NCBI RefSeq assembly: GCF_963924675.1
Contig: NC_089225.1
Location: forward strand, 80,883,951-80,947,950
Reading direction: 5' to 3'
DNA: 64,000 nt
From: Phocoena phocoena
Lineage: Eukaryota > Chordata > Mammalia > Artiodactyla > Phocoenidae
The position numbers were made by a program, and so were the translations under genes. Shown piece by piece: positions 10,231 to 23,636 of this stretch. Numbering within the stretch: position 1 is the first letter of the stretch; each line of letters begins with the position of its first letter. The notes below the pieces were generated by a model that saw only the letters and a list, made by a program, of their open reading frames with translations, was not told where the DNA came from and did not search any database.

Positions 10231-13200
10231 TCCAAGTCGCCAGGAGTGTCTTTCGCTTTTTACAGTCTCAGGAATGAATTCTTTTTGGTTTTTTCTTCCT
10301 TACAGGACTCCAAAGGCTAATTAAACTCGTGTTTATGGACTGAAATGCCTCCTTTCCTTTAATTCAGTATAATTCAGTATAAATATATATTGCACTCTTC
10401 AAGGCCAGGCAGAGTTCTGGGTGGTGGGAACATAGAGATGGATCTGAGCTTGTTTTTTTTTCCCCACAGAGAAAAAATCACGGAGTGACTGGGGAGACCC
10501 AGCAAAATTACCTGCAAAGTTAACTTGGATTCAAGGCAGCCTAGAAAAGGGTCTAGAATCAACAGTCTAGAACGGGAGGAGGCCGGTTGGGCCAGGTTGG
10601 GGAAGTGGTAACAGGTTACAGAGTAAATCAGTTATGTAAGAAACACTATGATTGAAATGACCTATTTCTCCTTCATATTCGGCTACTGCCACCTCCTCAA
10701 GAAAGACTTCACAACCCTCCATAGAGATAGTAAGGATTCCCTTCCTCTATACTTTCCTATACTCAGGGGCTATCTTTGCATTTACCATAGGATTGCATTT
10801 AACACTCTGTATTGTAATATTTTTTCTCTTAAAAAATTTTCAGTCAAATTGTATTATAATTATCTGGGTTAAAATACATGCAAAGTAAATAGAGAAAGCC
10901 TGCAGGGGTCCATTCCCTAAGATAACCAAAAGTTGCAGTTTATTGTCTTTTCCAGACATTTATGCACTTAAATACAGTCTAAGTATTTTTAAAAAATATG
11001 TAGTTTGCTCTCTTTTATTTTTCTTATTTTGTATGATGCTATCAGTAATCATGGGGATGTCAGAGGACTGTCCTACTTGAGGAAAAACTACTTTAAATTT
11101 TAGGCACTTTTGAGTCCATACTACACACAGAGGACTGGCCTGGAGGTTTGGCAAAATGAAAACTCTCACCCATACATCTTAGAGTTTTAGAACTTGTGAT
11201 AAGTGCAAAGGATAAATTTTTAGCCAAATGTACTGGGAAGATATACCTTTTGCTAAAAGGCCAGGGGATGTCTGGTGAGCTTGGCTGGAGACATTGTATT
11301 CTGTCTGTTCATGATGAGGTCCTGTCTGCTCCCAGGAAGCCCTGCATGGTGGTCACCCAGCTCTTAAATAACAGCATTGTTACCCCCATAGAAGTGCAAA
11401 AACTTCCTTTCACGAGCTTTGTCTCCTGGATCTAACAATCAGGTTCCAAGTACGGTTCTTACTCCACCACCAGCTCCATATTCATTGTAGATTATGAAAG
11501 GATGAGTAGGCATTACACAAGTACAGGCCTGCCGGAGCTCTGTAATGATGACCAGTCTCTTCAAGGCCTAGGAGGGTGAGCTTGGTGATCGTGGTCAGCA
11601 CGCACCACAGCCTAATGCAGATGAGTGGGAGCTTACCATATATGATAGTACTCAAGAAGAAAGTAAAAACAGTGCTATGAAGCAGGAGGAGATGACCTGA
11701 TTTAGGAATCAAGACAACTTTAGGAAGAGATGCCTTGAAAGATGGTATAGAATTTCAATAGGCAGAGACTGAAAAGAGGGAAGGGGCTTTCCAACTGGAG
11801 GCAAGTGCTTGAGCAAAGATGTTGGGACAGAAAAACACTGTCCAGGGAACACTGAGATAAGTGTCTTGAATTAGATTATGGGTTGGGCAGAGGAGGGGAG
11901 GTACTCTGAGGTGCTTGGGCTCTGTATGAGAAGTTTGCCTTAGTGAAAATAACTTTGATTCAGGAGGAGTGGGCCACTGCATGAAATGGATTTCTCTAGT
12001 GACTCTGCTCGTGTTTCTGTATCCAACTAGATGATTCATGATCTCCTTTCAATCTTGATCTTTTCTCCTTCTGGGGTTCTTTCATTCCTTCATTTTCTGC
12101 AGCCCATATGCAGCTGTTACGAACCAGGGAAGTTATTTGAGGTAATGTTATGTTGAAATTTGTGGGAGTTTCCCTGAGAGTCATGGGGCTGAGCCTCATC
12201 AAAGAACTTTATGCCATTTTATAATTGGGATCATCTATAGTTTGTGGGCAATTTGCTATAATTGAAATGCAGTGCTTGGGAAGCCAAATAATTTTTTAAT
12301 GCATACTTTTAGCTGTTGATACATTATGTATCAGTAGCTAAAAGTGTGCATTAAAATGATTAAATATTAAATTTAAAAAACAGAAAAATATTAAATTAAA
12401 AACTACACATTAAATCTCAAATTGGAATGTGTTTATGCTTCAGCCTCAGTACCTGGTCTTCTAGACTATGTTTCTGCAGCATTGCAGAAATCAGAACCCA
12501 CATGATGATCTATTACTAAATACCTCATTTTAAATATTGGGGGAAAAGGGCACAAAGTGGCACTTTGTACACTGTCTTAGGGTTAAAATGCCCACAGATG
12601 TAGTAAAGGTGGGTTCATTATTTTAGCTGCTCAAATTGCTACACACACAGCCCACACCCACAGGTTCCGTACACGGATGGAGGAGGGGGAAGGTGGGTCC
12701 TGTTATGTTCAGGGATGCACTGAACTCCTATGAGGTGGTCACATTCTTTTTGCCCAGGATCATGTAACCCCTTCTCCTTGATCTTTTTAGAAACTTCTGG
12801 GTGACTCCCTCAGGGCCGTCAACTTCATATCTCAGTGGGGATTTCCAGACACCTGAACGTTCCAGGTTTGCATGCTGCTTTCTGCAGCTGGCAAGGCAGG
12901 CTTCTCCCCACTGCGGCTCAGTTTTGTAACGCTGCTGGGAAATTACATTTGCTTGCAGGCTGTGGCTCAGTGAACATGACCTTGCTTTCAGGCATGCCAT
13001 GACCAGAGCAGTACAAAGAATGGAATATTAAGTATGTCTGTCCTTGGATAGGTTTAAGTATGATGGGAGCCAGTCATGCTGGCAGCTATCTACTGGGAAT
13101 GTTATGTGTTTTCAATACCAGATGGTTGGAGGCAAAGTTGACATTCTGTGAGAAAGGCTGAAAAGCCTGATTTAACCACATTTTAGTGTCACCTATTGGA

Positions 13201-13682
13201 GCTATGCTGGGTGCCATGGAGCTAGGTACACAATATGGTGGTGGAACAAAGAAGCTACTAACCAAGTCTGGATGAGTTTTTCCCAGGAAAGCTTTACACT
13301 TAGGGGACACTTCAGCTGGCCCTGCAAACCGAGTACGGTTTTGCCAGGCAGGTAAGTGGAAGCGAGTAATCCAGGCAAATATGCAGAGGCGCGGGAAAGA
13401 ACTCCTCGCTGAGGTTTGTTTGAATCCGAAAGCGCAAGGTGTGTGTTAATGAGAGATGAATGCAGATGCTAGACCAAGAGGGGCCTTGAATACAAAGAAA
13501 ATCGGAACCTGCAATGGGAGATGAGGAATCACTGAAAGGTCTGAATTTAGGAAAGTGATTTGGTTCAAGCAAGAGCTTCAGGAAGTTCATTCTGATAAGA
13601 TCTGTTTGGAGAGGGTGAGGCCATACGCAGAGGGAACAGAAAGACCAGGGTGAGAGATGGATGCTAGGGCACACCCTCATTT
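10231..13682. other. Unassigned 5' intronic or upstream sequence
   Basis: No gene is recognised. Parts resemble very old LINE sequence (around 10860-11060). Open frames are short and unconserved in appearance. The notable structure is the palindrome at 12288-12362. Confidence 0.4.
12288..12362. repeat. Long imperfect palindrome
   Basis: Two arms of about 37 bp meet at GATACATTATGTATC (12318-12332). Left-arm TAATGCATACTTTTAGCTG pairs with right-arm CAGCTAAAAG-like sequence reading TAGCTAAAAGTGTGCATTA, with only a few mismatches. This is the shape of a small inverted-repeat DNA transposon, but no family is recognised and no flanking duplication is certain. Confidence 0.7.
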
Positions 13683-13697
13683 AAGAAGCAGGTGCAG

Positions 13698-14035
13698 GGG
13701 CTTCCCGGGTGGCGCAGTGGTTGAGAATCTGCCTGCCAAAGCAGGGGACATGGGTTTGAGCCCTGGTCCGGGAAGATCCCACATGCTGCGGAGCAACTAA
13801 GCTCGTGAGCCACAACTACTGAGCCTGCGCTCTAGAGCCCGCGAGCCACAACTACTGAAGCCTGCGTGCCTAGAGCCTGTGCTCCGCAACAAGAGAAGCC
13901 ACAGCAATGAGAAGCCCGCACACTGCAACAAAGAGTAGCCCCTGCTCACCACAACTAGAGAAAGCCCGCGTACAGCAACAAAGACACAACACAGCCAAAA
14001 ATAAATAAATAGGTAAATTTATTAAAAAAAAAAAA
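13698..14035 (+). repeat. CHR-type SINE (long form)
   Basis: Head GGGCTTCCCGGGTGGCGCAG with tRNA-type A-box, B-box near 13752, body, AATAAATAAAT and A-tail. A perfect 15-bp target duplication AAGAAGCAGGTGCAG flanks it (13683-13697 and 14036-14050). Confidence 0.95.
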
Positions 14036-14050
14036 AAGAAGCAGGTGCAG

Positions 14051-14792
14051 AAAGGGTGCTGAGGAGTCAGGGAAGGTTAGAGGGGAACCGTGTAGAATAT
14101 AGTGGTATGAGATCAGCTAAGAGAGAAGAGTTTCAAGGAACAGGTCAGAATGCTTGGGTAAAAGAAGACTTCCATGTGACCTTGGATGTGGCCACTAGGA
14201 GGTCACCAAGGCCTCTAGAAGAACACTGTCAGGTGAGGACACTAGGGTGAGGAGAGTTAGGCACTCACCTCAGGCACAACATTTAAGGGGGTGGGAAAAT
14301 CAAGATAAATAATATTTTAATGCAAAATTTTGAAAAAATTGACATGAATGCAAAAGACCTATGGTGAACAAAATATCAACATTTTAAATAAAGACAGTAT
14401 CCGCATTACTGATTCTTCCTTTGCCTCATTTTCCAATATGGCACTGAGTGTCGTTGTGTAAAGCATGTGGGGCAGAGAGGATGCAGGTGGAGCCATATTG
14501 AGGAGGGAACTGAGAAGTTGAAGGAGCTGAAGTACACATTACAGTCTGCCTTTCTGAAATCCTAGCTTAACATGAAAGAAAGAGAGTGAAAGGCTGGTTG
14601 GTCTCGGGGATCTTAGGCTGAGGGGGTTTCTTGTTTTCTTTATTTTTAAGATGGAAGAGACTGAACATGTTTACAAGCTGAGGGGAGGAGTCCCTGAAGG
14701 TGGAGAGAGGTTGATGAAAGGGTAAGCGCAGGGGCTTATGGAAACAGGAGGGCACAGGGGAAGTGGATGGCCCTGGAGGACGAGGGACAGCT
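14051..14792. other. Unassigned sequence
   Basis: No gene or named repeat is recognised. Open frames are short. Confidence 0.4.
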
Positions 14793-14805
14793 GGAGCTCA
14801 CTCTT

Positions 14806-15013
14806 TTTTTTTTTTTCCTTCGGTATGCGGGCCTCTCACTGTTGTGGCCTCTCCCGCCCCGGAGCACAGGCTCCGGATGCACAGGCTCAGCGGCCCTGGC
14901 TCACGGGCCCAGTCACTCTGCGGCATGTAGGATCTTCCCGGACCGGGGCACGAACCCGCGTCCTCTGCATCGGCAGGCGGACTCTCAACCACTGCGCCAC
15001 CGGGGAAGCCCCC
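14806..15013 (-). repeat. CHR-type SINE (short form), inverted
   Basis: T-run, CGGTATGCGGGCCTCTCAC through to CCACCGGGGAAGCCC. The duplication GGAGCTCACTCTT flanks it at 14793-14805 and 15014-15026. Confidence 0.95.
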
Positions 15014-15026
15014 GGAGCTCACTCTT

Positions 15027-16900
15027 GATTAGTGGCAAGCTCATCGATGAAAAGTGGCCCCAGTGCGTGGTGTTAGGATGGAAGAAAGCTGTGAGAGGGT
15101 GTTGAAAGGAGCTGACCGCAGTCCTGGAATAGCATGCCGAGCAGCAGTAAGGGGCCAGCTGAGGTTGAAGACTACAAGCTTGTGGGGTGATCTTTCCCCT
15201 CTGTTCAGCACGACTTCTCCTCTAGATGTATGAGTGGTGGAGGCTCACCATCTGAGGATGGGATGTGGAGGTGATCATCCCAGTTTGCCCGGGACTGAGG
15301 AGTTTCCTGGAACATGGGACTTTCAATGCTCAAACTGGAAAGTTCTGGCACACCAAGGTGTTGCAGAGCTGGCAGTCAGGCGGCAAAAGGGCAAAAAAGA
15401 ATTGAGGTGCTGGCCAGAAGAGGGTTTGTAGCACATGCTCTAGGTCCCATCTGGGGAGCAAAGGAAGTGAGGCCGTCACCTGGTAGCGACTTACAGAACT
15501 CCATTTATTCGTTCATTCAAATACTCATTGAGTGCTTACTAGGAGTCAGGCACTGGGGTCTGTGCAGAGGATCTAACCACAAAGAGGATAAAAATATTCT
15601 CGTGGAATATCCTTCTCTGGTGGCTAAGGTCAGTTGGTGCCCAGGACCCACTCCCACTTCCGTCTAGAGGGTAGCAAACTACAAACTGCCTTTCCCAGAC
15701 TCCTTTACAACCAGGATGTGAATTAAGGTGCATTTGGGCAAGATTTGTAAACAAGTGGGGTAGAGGCCAATAGCTGGCTGCTTTTGTTCAATTCTCTGCT
15801 GGCAAGCATGGTGGTGGTGACGTGGGGATTTGGGCAGCAGCATTATGAAGTCCAGTCACCCGCTTTGGAGGAGTGGAGGCAGATGGGGTGGCAGTTGGCC
15901 CTCTGATCTCGGGGTCACTGCCCGAGGTGTTCTTGAGCTCTGTGCTACCAGTGATGGCCTCCTGCTTCCTCGCTGCCTTGGCTGAGACAAGATCTTTCTG
16001 GGAGCCCTGGGAGTCTTTCTCAGAAGCTCACTCAAGGGCCCATTTCTCCAGCCCTTACAGCAGTTTTGTAAGCGCCTATTTCAATGTATTTCTACTCAAA
16101 ATAACTGAAGTGGTTTCTGCTTCTAGCACCTGACACCCTTTCCATTAGCCAGTGGAAATGAACCCTGGTGACTTACATCTGCTTTGTTTGGTGTTTTCAG
16201 TGATCGCTGGCAACTGCTAGAGAAATGAAACTGGAACTGCTCTGTCTGTGAAGGTGGGGGACAGTTTGTACCATTGTGGAAATTCTGTGGGGGTGGAAAA
16301 GGAGAGACAGTCATTAATTACAATTTGCCAGTGAGGGGGTACAAGAACAGGGGAATTCCTTAAACATTCTAAACACGTACAGCTGCTGGTTTCCCCCATT
16401 TAGGGAAGACAGTGGGAGTGAAAGGACACTAACAGAAATAGTGATCAATCTGGAGAACTGGGTGTTTGAAAGCAGGAAAGAGAAAGAATTGGGCTTGGAC
16501 AGCTCCTTTGTCCCTGAGTGAGGTGAAGCCCTTGACTTCAGAGGAGGTGTGTGGTGTTGAACTAGGAAGTTCAGGTAGAATGAGGCTGGTAAGTGGTGGG
16601 CACTATCCTTTCACCAAACTCTAAAGAACTTATTCTACCTGCCATCCCCCTCCCCACTCCTTCTACCGTATCTTTTGAACCATGTTAAGTAAAATCTGAC
16701 TTGTTCTTTTTGATGATAACTTTGGGATGCCTCTAGGCTTTCTTGTTCTAAGGATTGTCTATATATACATCAAAAAAGCTCTAAAAGCATTTTGAATGCT
16801 GTGAGATAGTTTCTATATGGCATACTCCAGTTGTTTTTTTTTTATGTAGTACTTGTTAACTGGACTGTAAATGCTGAGTGCAGAAGAGAGAGAGAGAAAT
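15027..16900. other. Unassigned sequence with small ancient repeat scraps
   Basis: No gene is recognised. A scrap resembling the TTATTCGTTCATTCAAATAC / GAGTGCTTACTAGGAGTCAG motif of old SINE/L2 repeats is at 15503-15556. Confidence 0.4.
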
Positions 16901-16919
16901 GCCTTTTTCAGGTCAAAAA

Positions 16920-19370
16920 CTTACAGGGTTTCCTTTTGGCTAGTTATCGTTTTCTAATTTTATTGTACTGTGGTCAGAAAATGTGGTCAGAGGTATATTT
17001 ATTTTACTATCTATATACCTGTTGCCGAGTTTATGAAGTAAAATGTTACAAATTCAGTCATTTCCCCTTTGTATTTTTATCTAGTCACATTCTGTTAATC
17101 CCTTTTAATGTTTTCAGTATACACACACACAAACACACACACATATCCCTAAACAATATATGGCGTTATTATTAACATTTAGGACCTTAATGTAAATTAA
17201 TTATATGGTATGCATGCTTTAGCAACTTTTTGCCTTAGCAAAAATATTTGTTTTGTTGTTTGGTTTTTTGTTTGTTTGTGAGATTCATTCATGGTTTTTC
17301 ATTTTCAGGGCTGTATAGTGTTTCATCAAAGGACTGTGACATTTTATTCAGTCTCTTCTTGGTAGACTTTAAAGTGGTTTCCATTATTTTGCTATACCAT
17401 CTATTGCTGCTTGGAACATTATGTACATGTCTTGGTATATCTGTCTAAGAGTTTTAAAAGGATATTCACTTAGGAATCAAATTTTCATGTCATGGAGTAA
17501 TGAGTGCTTTCATCTTTACCAGGTATTGCCAAATTATTCTTCAAAGTGGCTATGGCAGTTTATAATTCCTCCAGCAATGTAAAAGGTTTCATATTTCACT
17601 GTATTTTCTCTGACATTTGGTAACAGATAATAGCATTTGGCCAATGTGAAATAATATCTCACTGTAGTTTAAATTTGCATTTCTCTGAATACTGTTTTGG
17701 TTTGAATATCTTTTCATATGGTTTATGGCTGTTTGGAGCTTTCTTTTTTTCTGGGAACTGCCTATTGCCTATTCTTCCCTTGAGTTGCTTGTCTCACGCT
17801 TATTGATTTGCAGAAATGCTTTCTACATTGTGGATACTAGTTCTTTGTTAATTAAATATGATGCGTTTGTCTTCTGAGTCTGCTCTTTATCTTTTTTTCA
17901 TTTTTAAAAGGATGTATGCTTTTTATGTCTTACAAATTCATTTTTGTAATTGTAGGTTATAATAATATTCTTGAAGAATCTCTTCTAGAAATTTTATGTC
18001 CAGGACTTTAGTACATGTGGAACTGACTTGTAAATGGTGTGAGGAAAGGATCCCAGTTTATCCTCTCTATATGTATGGATACCCAGTTGTCTCAGCACTA
18101 TTTCTGGACATTAATGTCCTTTCCCTGTTGATTTACAGGACCACCCTAGACATCTGTGTGTGGATTAATTCCTGAGCTCTCATCTGTGTATTAGTTGTTT
18201 TATTATCTATTCCTTGTCATATTACTATACATTTGTATTAAATCTTGATATCTGCTAAGGCAACTTCCTCCAACTGGTTGTTCTTAAAGCTTATACTGGT
18301 TATTCTTGACCTTTCTCCTTCATATCAGTTCAAAATTAGCTTGCCACAGTCCATGGCAAAAGTTTTTGGATTTGGATTTTTGATTGGGCTTAAATTTATA
18401 AATTCATTTGAGAATTGATATCTTGATGATACTGAGTCTTCTGTCCATGATTATTGTACATTTCTTCAATTATCTGTCTTAACTGAAGTCTTCAATAAAG
18501 TTTTATAATTTCTTCTTTAATGTCTCACGTATCTTTTGTTAGATTTATTCTGTATACCTTACAGGTTTTGTTGCTGTTGTAAATAGTATCATTTTTTCTT
18601 TGAAATATACATTTTCTTCCTGTTTTTTGCTAATGTACAGAGATGTAATTGACTTTTATTTATTAATCATATATCTCAAAACCTTAACCTCTTATGAATT
18701 CTAACATTTTGTCTGTTGGTATACTTGGGTTTCCTATCCAAGTAGAAAATCTTATTGCATGTGAAGAATGATAGTTGCTTCTTTGGTTCCGATGCTTATA
18801 CTCTAACTAACCTTCTTTTCTTATTTTAGTGCTAAGCTCTGTCCTCTAGTACAATGTTGAATAGAAGGGATGATCATACATATACTTGTCTTGAGCCTCA
18901 TTTTTAAAGGAATGCTTCTAACATGTCACCATTAAGTATAATATTTGCAGTGGACTTTTCTCTTTTTCTCGTAATTACTATTGAACTGTGTATAGATTGC
19001 TGCCTCATAAGTCCCTTGCTTTTAATCCATAGAGCATCGTTTTTAGAGAACTCATGTCTTTATTATATTGAATCTCCCTATTCATGAGCAAGGTAAAGCT
19101 CTCCATTTATCTAGATCTTTATTAATGTCTTTCCAATAATATTTTATAGTTTTATTCCTGTTAATGTCTTGCATATCTTTGTTAGAATAATTCCTACATG
19201 TTTTAATGCTATTGTATATGGCAAATCTTAAAGAACCAGCACTGTGGTTTTGAGTTGTTTTTTCTTTTTGCCCTCCTACAAGTTTACTTACTTTCTTAAA
19301 TGCTCAACTATATATTTGAGCAAATGTTTTTTATGTTTTATTTAGCATTTCAGTGTGTATTATAGGCGTT
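16920..19370 (-). repeat. Ancient L1 (L1M type), inverted
   Basis: The + strand carries the reverse complement of L1 ORF2 and flanking sequence: TTTATTGTACTGTGGTCAGA near 16960, TTTGCATTTCTCTGAATA near 17673, GGATACTAGTTCTTTGTTAA near 17830, and sequence typical of L1 reverse transcriptase beyond 18000. It is heavily mutated with no usable frame. A CA-rich microsatellite lies at 17118-17143. Confidence 0.7.
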
Positions 19371-19393
19371 TTTCTTTTTCAGATTGTCTCATG

Positions 19394-19609
19394 CAGCGTT
19401 TCTCAATTTTGGCACTATTGCCATTTAGGGTTGGATAATTCTTTGTTGAGGGGAATACGCATTGTGTAATGTTCAGCAGCATCCCTAGCTTCTATTCTCT
19501 AGATGCCAGTAGCACCACCTGGTTATGATGACCAAAAATATCTCAAATTTAACCAAAAATTGTCAAATGTCCCCTGAGGGGCAAAATTGCCCCTGATTAA
19601 GAACCATTG
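19394..19609 (+). repeat. Small non-autonomous hAT-type DNA element (MER type)
   Basis: It starts CAGCGTTTCTCAATTTTGGC and ends with the matching inverted end TTAAGAACCATTG. Inside are CAGCAGCATCCCTAGC and AAATGTCCCCTGAGGGGCAA, blocks of a common mammalian MER repeat. Subfamily name not certain. Confidence 0.7.
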
Positions 19610-19663
19610 ATTTGGCCTGTCACATTTCAGAAATTGCCCTTATCTTCTTGAAATTTGTTTTAA

Positions 19664-19995
19664 TTTATTTTTTTTGGTGGCACTGGGTCTTTGTTGCTGC
19701 GCGTGGGCTTTCTCTAGCTGCGGCAAGCGGGGGCTACTCTTCGTGTGGTGCACGGGCTTCTCATTGTGGTGATTTCTCTTGTTGGGAGCATGGGCTCTAG
19801 GTGTGTGGGCTTCAGTAGTTGTGGCACACGGGCTCAGTAGTTGTGGCTCACAGGCTCTAGAGCGCAGGCTCAGTTGTTGTGGCGCATGGGCTCAGTTGCT
19901 CCGCGGCATGTGGGATCTTCCCGGACCAGGGATTGAACCCGTGTCCCCTGTATTGGCAGGCGTATTCTTAACCACTGTGCCACCAGGGAAGTCCC
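19664..19995 (-). repeat. CHR-type SINE (long form), inverted
   Basis: T-rich tail, GCACTGGGTCTTTGTTGCTG through CCACCAGGGAAGTCCC. Diverged flanking duplication CTTGAAATTTGTTT / CTTGAAACTTTTAA. Confidence 0.9.
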
Positions 19996-19999
19996 TTGA

Positions 20000-20905
20000 A
20001 ACTTTTAAGATGCTTATTTTAAACTCTTTCAGGTGTAGGTTCCTAGGATGTGAGTTTTGTTTTGTCTGCTGTCGTGGTGATTTTTATGTTTATGCATGGT
20101 GATTTTTAATCATGAGCTCACCTCCAGCAGAATAGATGTTTCATATCCCCTGGGTTGGGAAGTTGACCTTATAGGGTGGTTTGGAGTTTGCCTCTCAAGA
20201 CCTTATGGGCTTGACTTCTAGTAAAAATATTGCAAGGCTTTTATAAAGGATATAACTTATATTACTGGAACCATAACAGATAATAAAATAAAGCTATAAA
20301 CAAAATTATGAATAAAATGTATGTAACGAAGACATATACTTACATGATGGTTATATGTAAATTATATATTTTAAATCTTTTTGTATTGTTTTTGCAATAT
20401 TTATTTTTTGCTATTTATGGTGTCTGAATTGTTAAAAGCACCTCAAAAAAAATTTTGTATTCAAAAAAAAAAAAAGACCCTATGGGCTTCCTTAGTCTGA
20501 GAGTAATTTTTATGTTAATTTCTTGGTTTGGGCTTAAAAGAAACCCCAACAAAGTAGTGATTATTTGGACTGTAACTCTACTTCTTCCTTTCATGCTCCC
20601 CTCTCTCAAGTGCCTATCACCTCTAGTCCCAATTAACTGTCCCCAACACCACCCCAACATATAAGCACTGGTATTTTGCTGCATCTGGTTGGCCTGGGTC
20701 AGCACAGGATCTGTAGTTTTCCTTTTGATATTTTCTTTGACTATGCCAGATGCTACCACCGAGTAATTTGGATTTTACTGCCAAACTATACCTTTGTTAG
20801 TACAGAGGGAAGACAGCATGCCTGTTCTCTTGCTGATGGTGCGTGACTGGCAGAAGGCAGCCTTGGGTGTAATGGCTGGAGGAAATGAACTGAGCAGATG
20901 ATATA
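20000..20905. other. Unassigned AT-rich sequence
   Basis: No gene recognised. Includes a poly(A) stretch near 20462-20475 and low-complexity AT tracts. Confidence 0.4.
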
Positions 20906-20907
20906 TT

Positions 20908-21034
20908 TGGCTCTCACTGTTGTGGCCTCTCCCAGCCACTCTGCGGCATGTGGGATCTTCCCGGACCGGGGCACGAACCCGTGTCCCATGCATCGGCAGG
21001 CGGACTCTCAACCACTGAGCCACCAGGGAAGCCC
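20908..21034 (-). repeat. Internally deleted CHR-type SINE, inverted
   Basis: CTCTCACTGTTGTGGCCTCTC joins directly to CCAGCCACTCTGCGGCATG, so the middle third is missing, and the T-tail is absent. It ends with the normal CCACCAGGGAAGCCC head. Confidence 0.85.
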
Positions 21035-21860
21035 GATAATATTTTTTAAAACATTATCTAATTTTGTTAACTCTTGATGGCATGATTATATAACTGATAA
21101 TTATGAATTACAGAAGTTTGTTACTGTTTTTAAAAAGAGGGAATTGAACATTTCATTTCTAGTAGCTCTGGTTCTATTTCAGGTATGTTTGATGAATGTA
21201 GATAACGTCTCATTTCTTCCTGTGTTTACTTATTTTATACTTTCTAGTGTGTATAAATATTTTACAGGTTAATTTATAATAACAGCAACTAACAAAATTG
21301 TGACTTTTAGTGAATAGAAAAAGAACTTGACCTTCTTTTATGGAAACTAGTGGTTAGGTTAAAGTCCTGTTAGCCTGTGAGTGGAGTACAGATTTTGGCT
21401 CTGCGGAACACATAAAATTAGTATTGAGCTTTCAGATTAAAAACATAATCATAAAGTAGTCTGAGTACCAGTTTTTCTACTTTCAGTAAACAATCATTTA
21501 TTAAGTTTCATTTCTCCAGTTATTTAGAATGGCCGTGTTTAAGTGAGGCTTGGATGAATGAGCATGGGATTGGCATAGACACGCCAATACTTTTTAACAA
21601 GTCTACATTAACTAAAATGTCTGTTTTTATTAAGAACTCACCCATTTAGACTATTGGGGGGAAGGCCAGTATGAAAGGTATGAATGAATGGATTTATTTT
21701 AAAGTCAAATATTTAAAATTTTTTAAAACCAAAATTTAAAATAAATGTAATTTTGTTAATTTCAGACACTAAAGTACTCACTAATATTTTCATTGATGGG
21801 GAACTCTGGGACTCTAGGGAAATTATGCTTCCTCTAAGAATCTTTGAATTTTTCTTTTTC
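21035..21860. other. Unassigned AT-rich sequence
   Basis: No gene or recognised repeat. Open frames are short. Confidence 0.4.
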
Positions 21861-21866
21861 TTCTCC

Positions 21867-22085
21867 TTTTTTTTTTTTTTTTTTTTTTTTTTTTGCCGTA
21901 CGCGGGCCTCTCACTGTTGTGGTCTCTCCCATTGCGGAGCACAGGCTCCGGACGCGCAGGCTCAGCGGCCATGGCTCACAGGCCCAGCCGCTCCACGGCA
22001 TGTGGGATTCTCCCAGACCGGGGCAGGAACCCGTGTCCCCTATCTCGGCAGGTGGACTCTCAACCACTGCGCCACCAGGGAAGCC
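21867..22085 (-). repeat. CHR-type SINE (short form), inverted
   Basis: Long T-run, GCCGTACGCGGGCCTCTCAC through CCACCAGGGAAGCCC. Flanking duplication AATTTTTCTT on both sides. Confidence 0.93.
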
Positions 22086-22086
22086 C

Positions 22087-23505
22087 AATTTTTCTTATTT
22101 TTGACAGCAAGAGCTGTTTAACATCCCCTTTTTCCCTTTCTGCTTTGACTGCCAGGAAGCTCGGGACAAATTCAAGGTCTACTAAAATCTGTTTAGGTCT
22201 TTCTGGCCTGCATATTTGCATTGTATTCTTTATCCCTCCATCTCATTTTGACTTTCTACCTAATACTTTTCCCCCTTGTTCTCATATTAATTTTTTTCTA
22301 CTTACATGTTTTTATTGTAAGATGCCTCATCTTTTGTGAACTGAGATTGTATATAAATATATAAAATAGATTCAGTGTTCCTTTGAGTAAATCCTGATAT
22401 ATAAATACATAAATATGCTTGTACACAAATACGTAGCAACAGTTAGCAACTTACAGTTAGGTTGTTTTCCAGTTATCTTTTGCTAAGATTAGCTTTTAAC
22501 CTGAAATGCTGTCTGATAGAAACAGATAGGGTACTCTCCTAGAACATAAGAGCTTATTTAACATAAAATATAGCTATGAAACTTTAGAGTAGACAGTGAC
22601 CCCCATTTGCAACTTAAATTTTGAAAGAAAATAGGTTGAGTTCCAATGCAAGAAGTTAAGAATAGACCCATGGCATGAACTCCCCACCAATTCCCAGATC
22701 TTTCTGTAGATCTGCTCAACCTCCTTCCTTCCACTGATACCATCAGGAACTCTAGTGATAATTGCTGTCCAGCAGTGTGTTGTGAGTGCAGACTTCTGAC
22801 TCTTCCAAGGGGCTCAAGGTCCAAAGAGGTGATCAAAACTTGACAAGGCCTAAGTTCAGCCATGGTGGCAGCAGGTCCTATGAGCATTCATGATGATTCT
22901 GTGTAAAGGGCCTGGGTTTTGGGAGGATGGCAGCAGGTGTGAAAGAAGGGTTTCAAAGTAGAACAACTGGAAAAAAGGGATGGGGTAGGGACAGAAACCT
23001 GTTTTCTCCCATCATTTTTGACACCTTGCAGAGGGTCCCCTTTGCTAAGATTTGTATTTGTTCAAGCCTACCGGGAGGTCACCGAAAAGGAGTTAACCCC
23101 TGTGACCTCAATTTCTCTCATCCAGAAAGCAGCTTAGTCATTGGGCTTTTCCTCTGCCCCCACCAAGGTCAGTCATCTGCCACTTCATCATTAATTCCTT
23201 AGCAGTGATTTCCCCCTTACCACACTTTACATTCTGATAAGTTCTGATAAAGCACATGGGGTTTTTGGGAAATAATTTGTCTCTGGTCTCATTTCCTTTA
23301 AAATGTAGGTTATCTTCTTTGTCAGTCTTGAATTTGGGGTCAGTCTCTTTGTCTACTGAGAGGATCGCTTTCTGTAGACTTAACAATATGAATTTAATCT
23401 GCTAGTTTAGAGAGACCATCAAGAAAGGAAGAGCCTATATACCTAGAGTTTTAGGCAAAAGTTACTATGATAGAAGGATTAAAAAAAATTCCCTTTTAAC
23501 CACAG
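22087..23505. other. Unassigned sequence before the first coding exon
   Basis: No gene recognised. It ends in the polypyrimidine tract and AG (23491-23505) that form the acceptor of the first coding exon. Confidence 0.5.
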
Positions 23506-23636
23506 AACTCCTCCATTGGAAAGGATTCTGAAAGAAATGAAGAAAACCATCAGAAATGCAATCGGTAGCTTCATGGCCTTCTGTTGACTGGACTAGACTT
23601 TTCTTACTGCTGTTCCTTGGAATGACACTGTACAGG
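23506..23636 (+). other. CFLAR: CFLAR 5' untranslated part of first coding exon
   Basis: The acceptor TTTTAACCACAG ends at 23505. The leader carries a 16-codon upstream ORF (ATG 23537, stop 23585-23587) out of frame with CFLAR. It also carries two upstream ATGs in frame with CFLAR (23556 and 23622) with no stop before the canonical ATG. The segment resembles the human exon that begins just after the acceptor with AACTCC-type sequence and GGAAAGGATTCTGAAAGAAA. Confidence 0.8.

Noticed and set aside
13698..13770. tRNA gene suggested by A-box and B-box motifs
   Set aside because: These boxes belong to tRNA-derived SINE heads. No complete cloverleaf is present.
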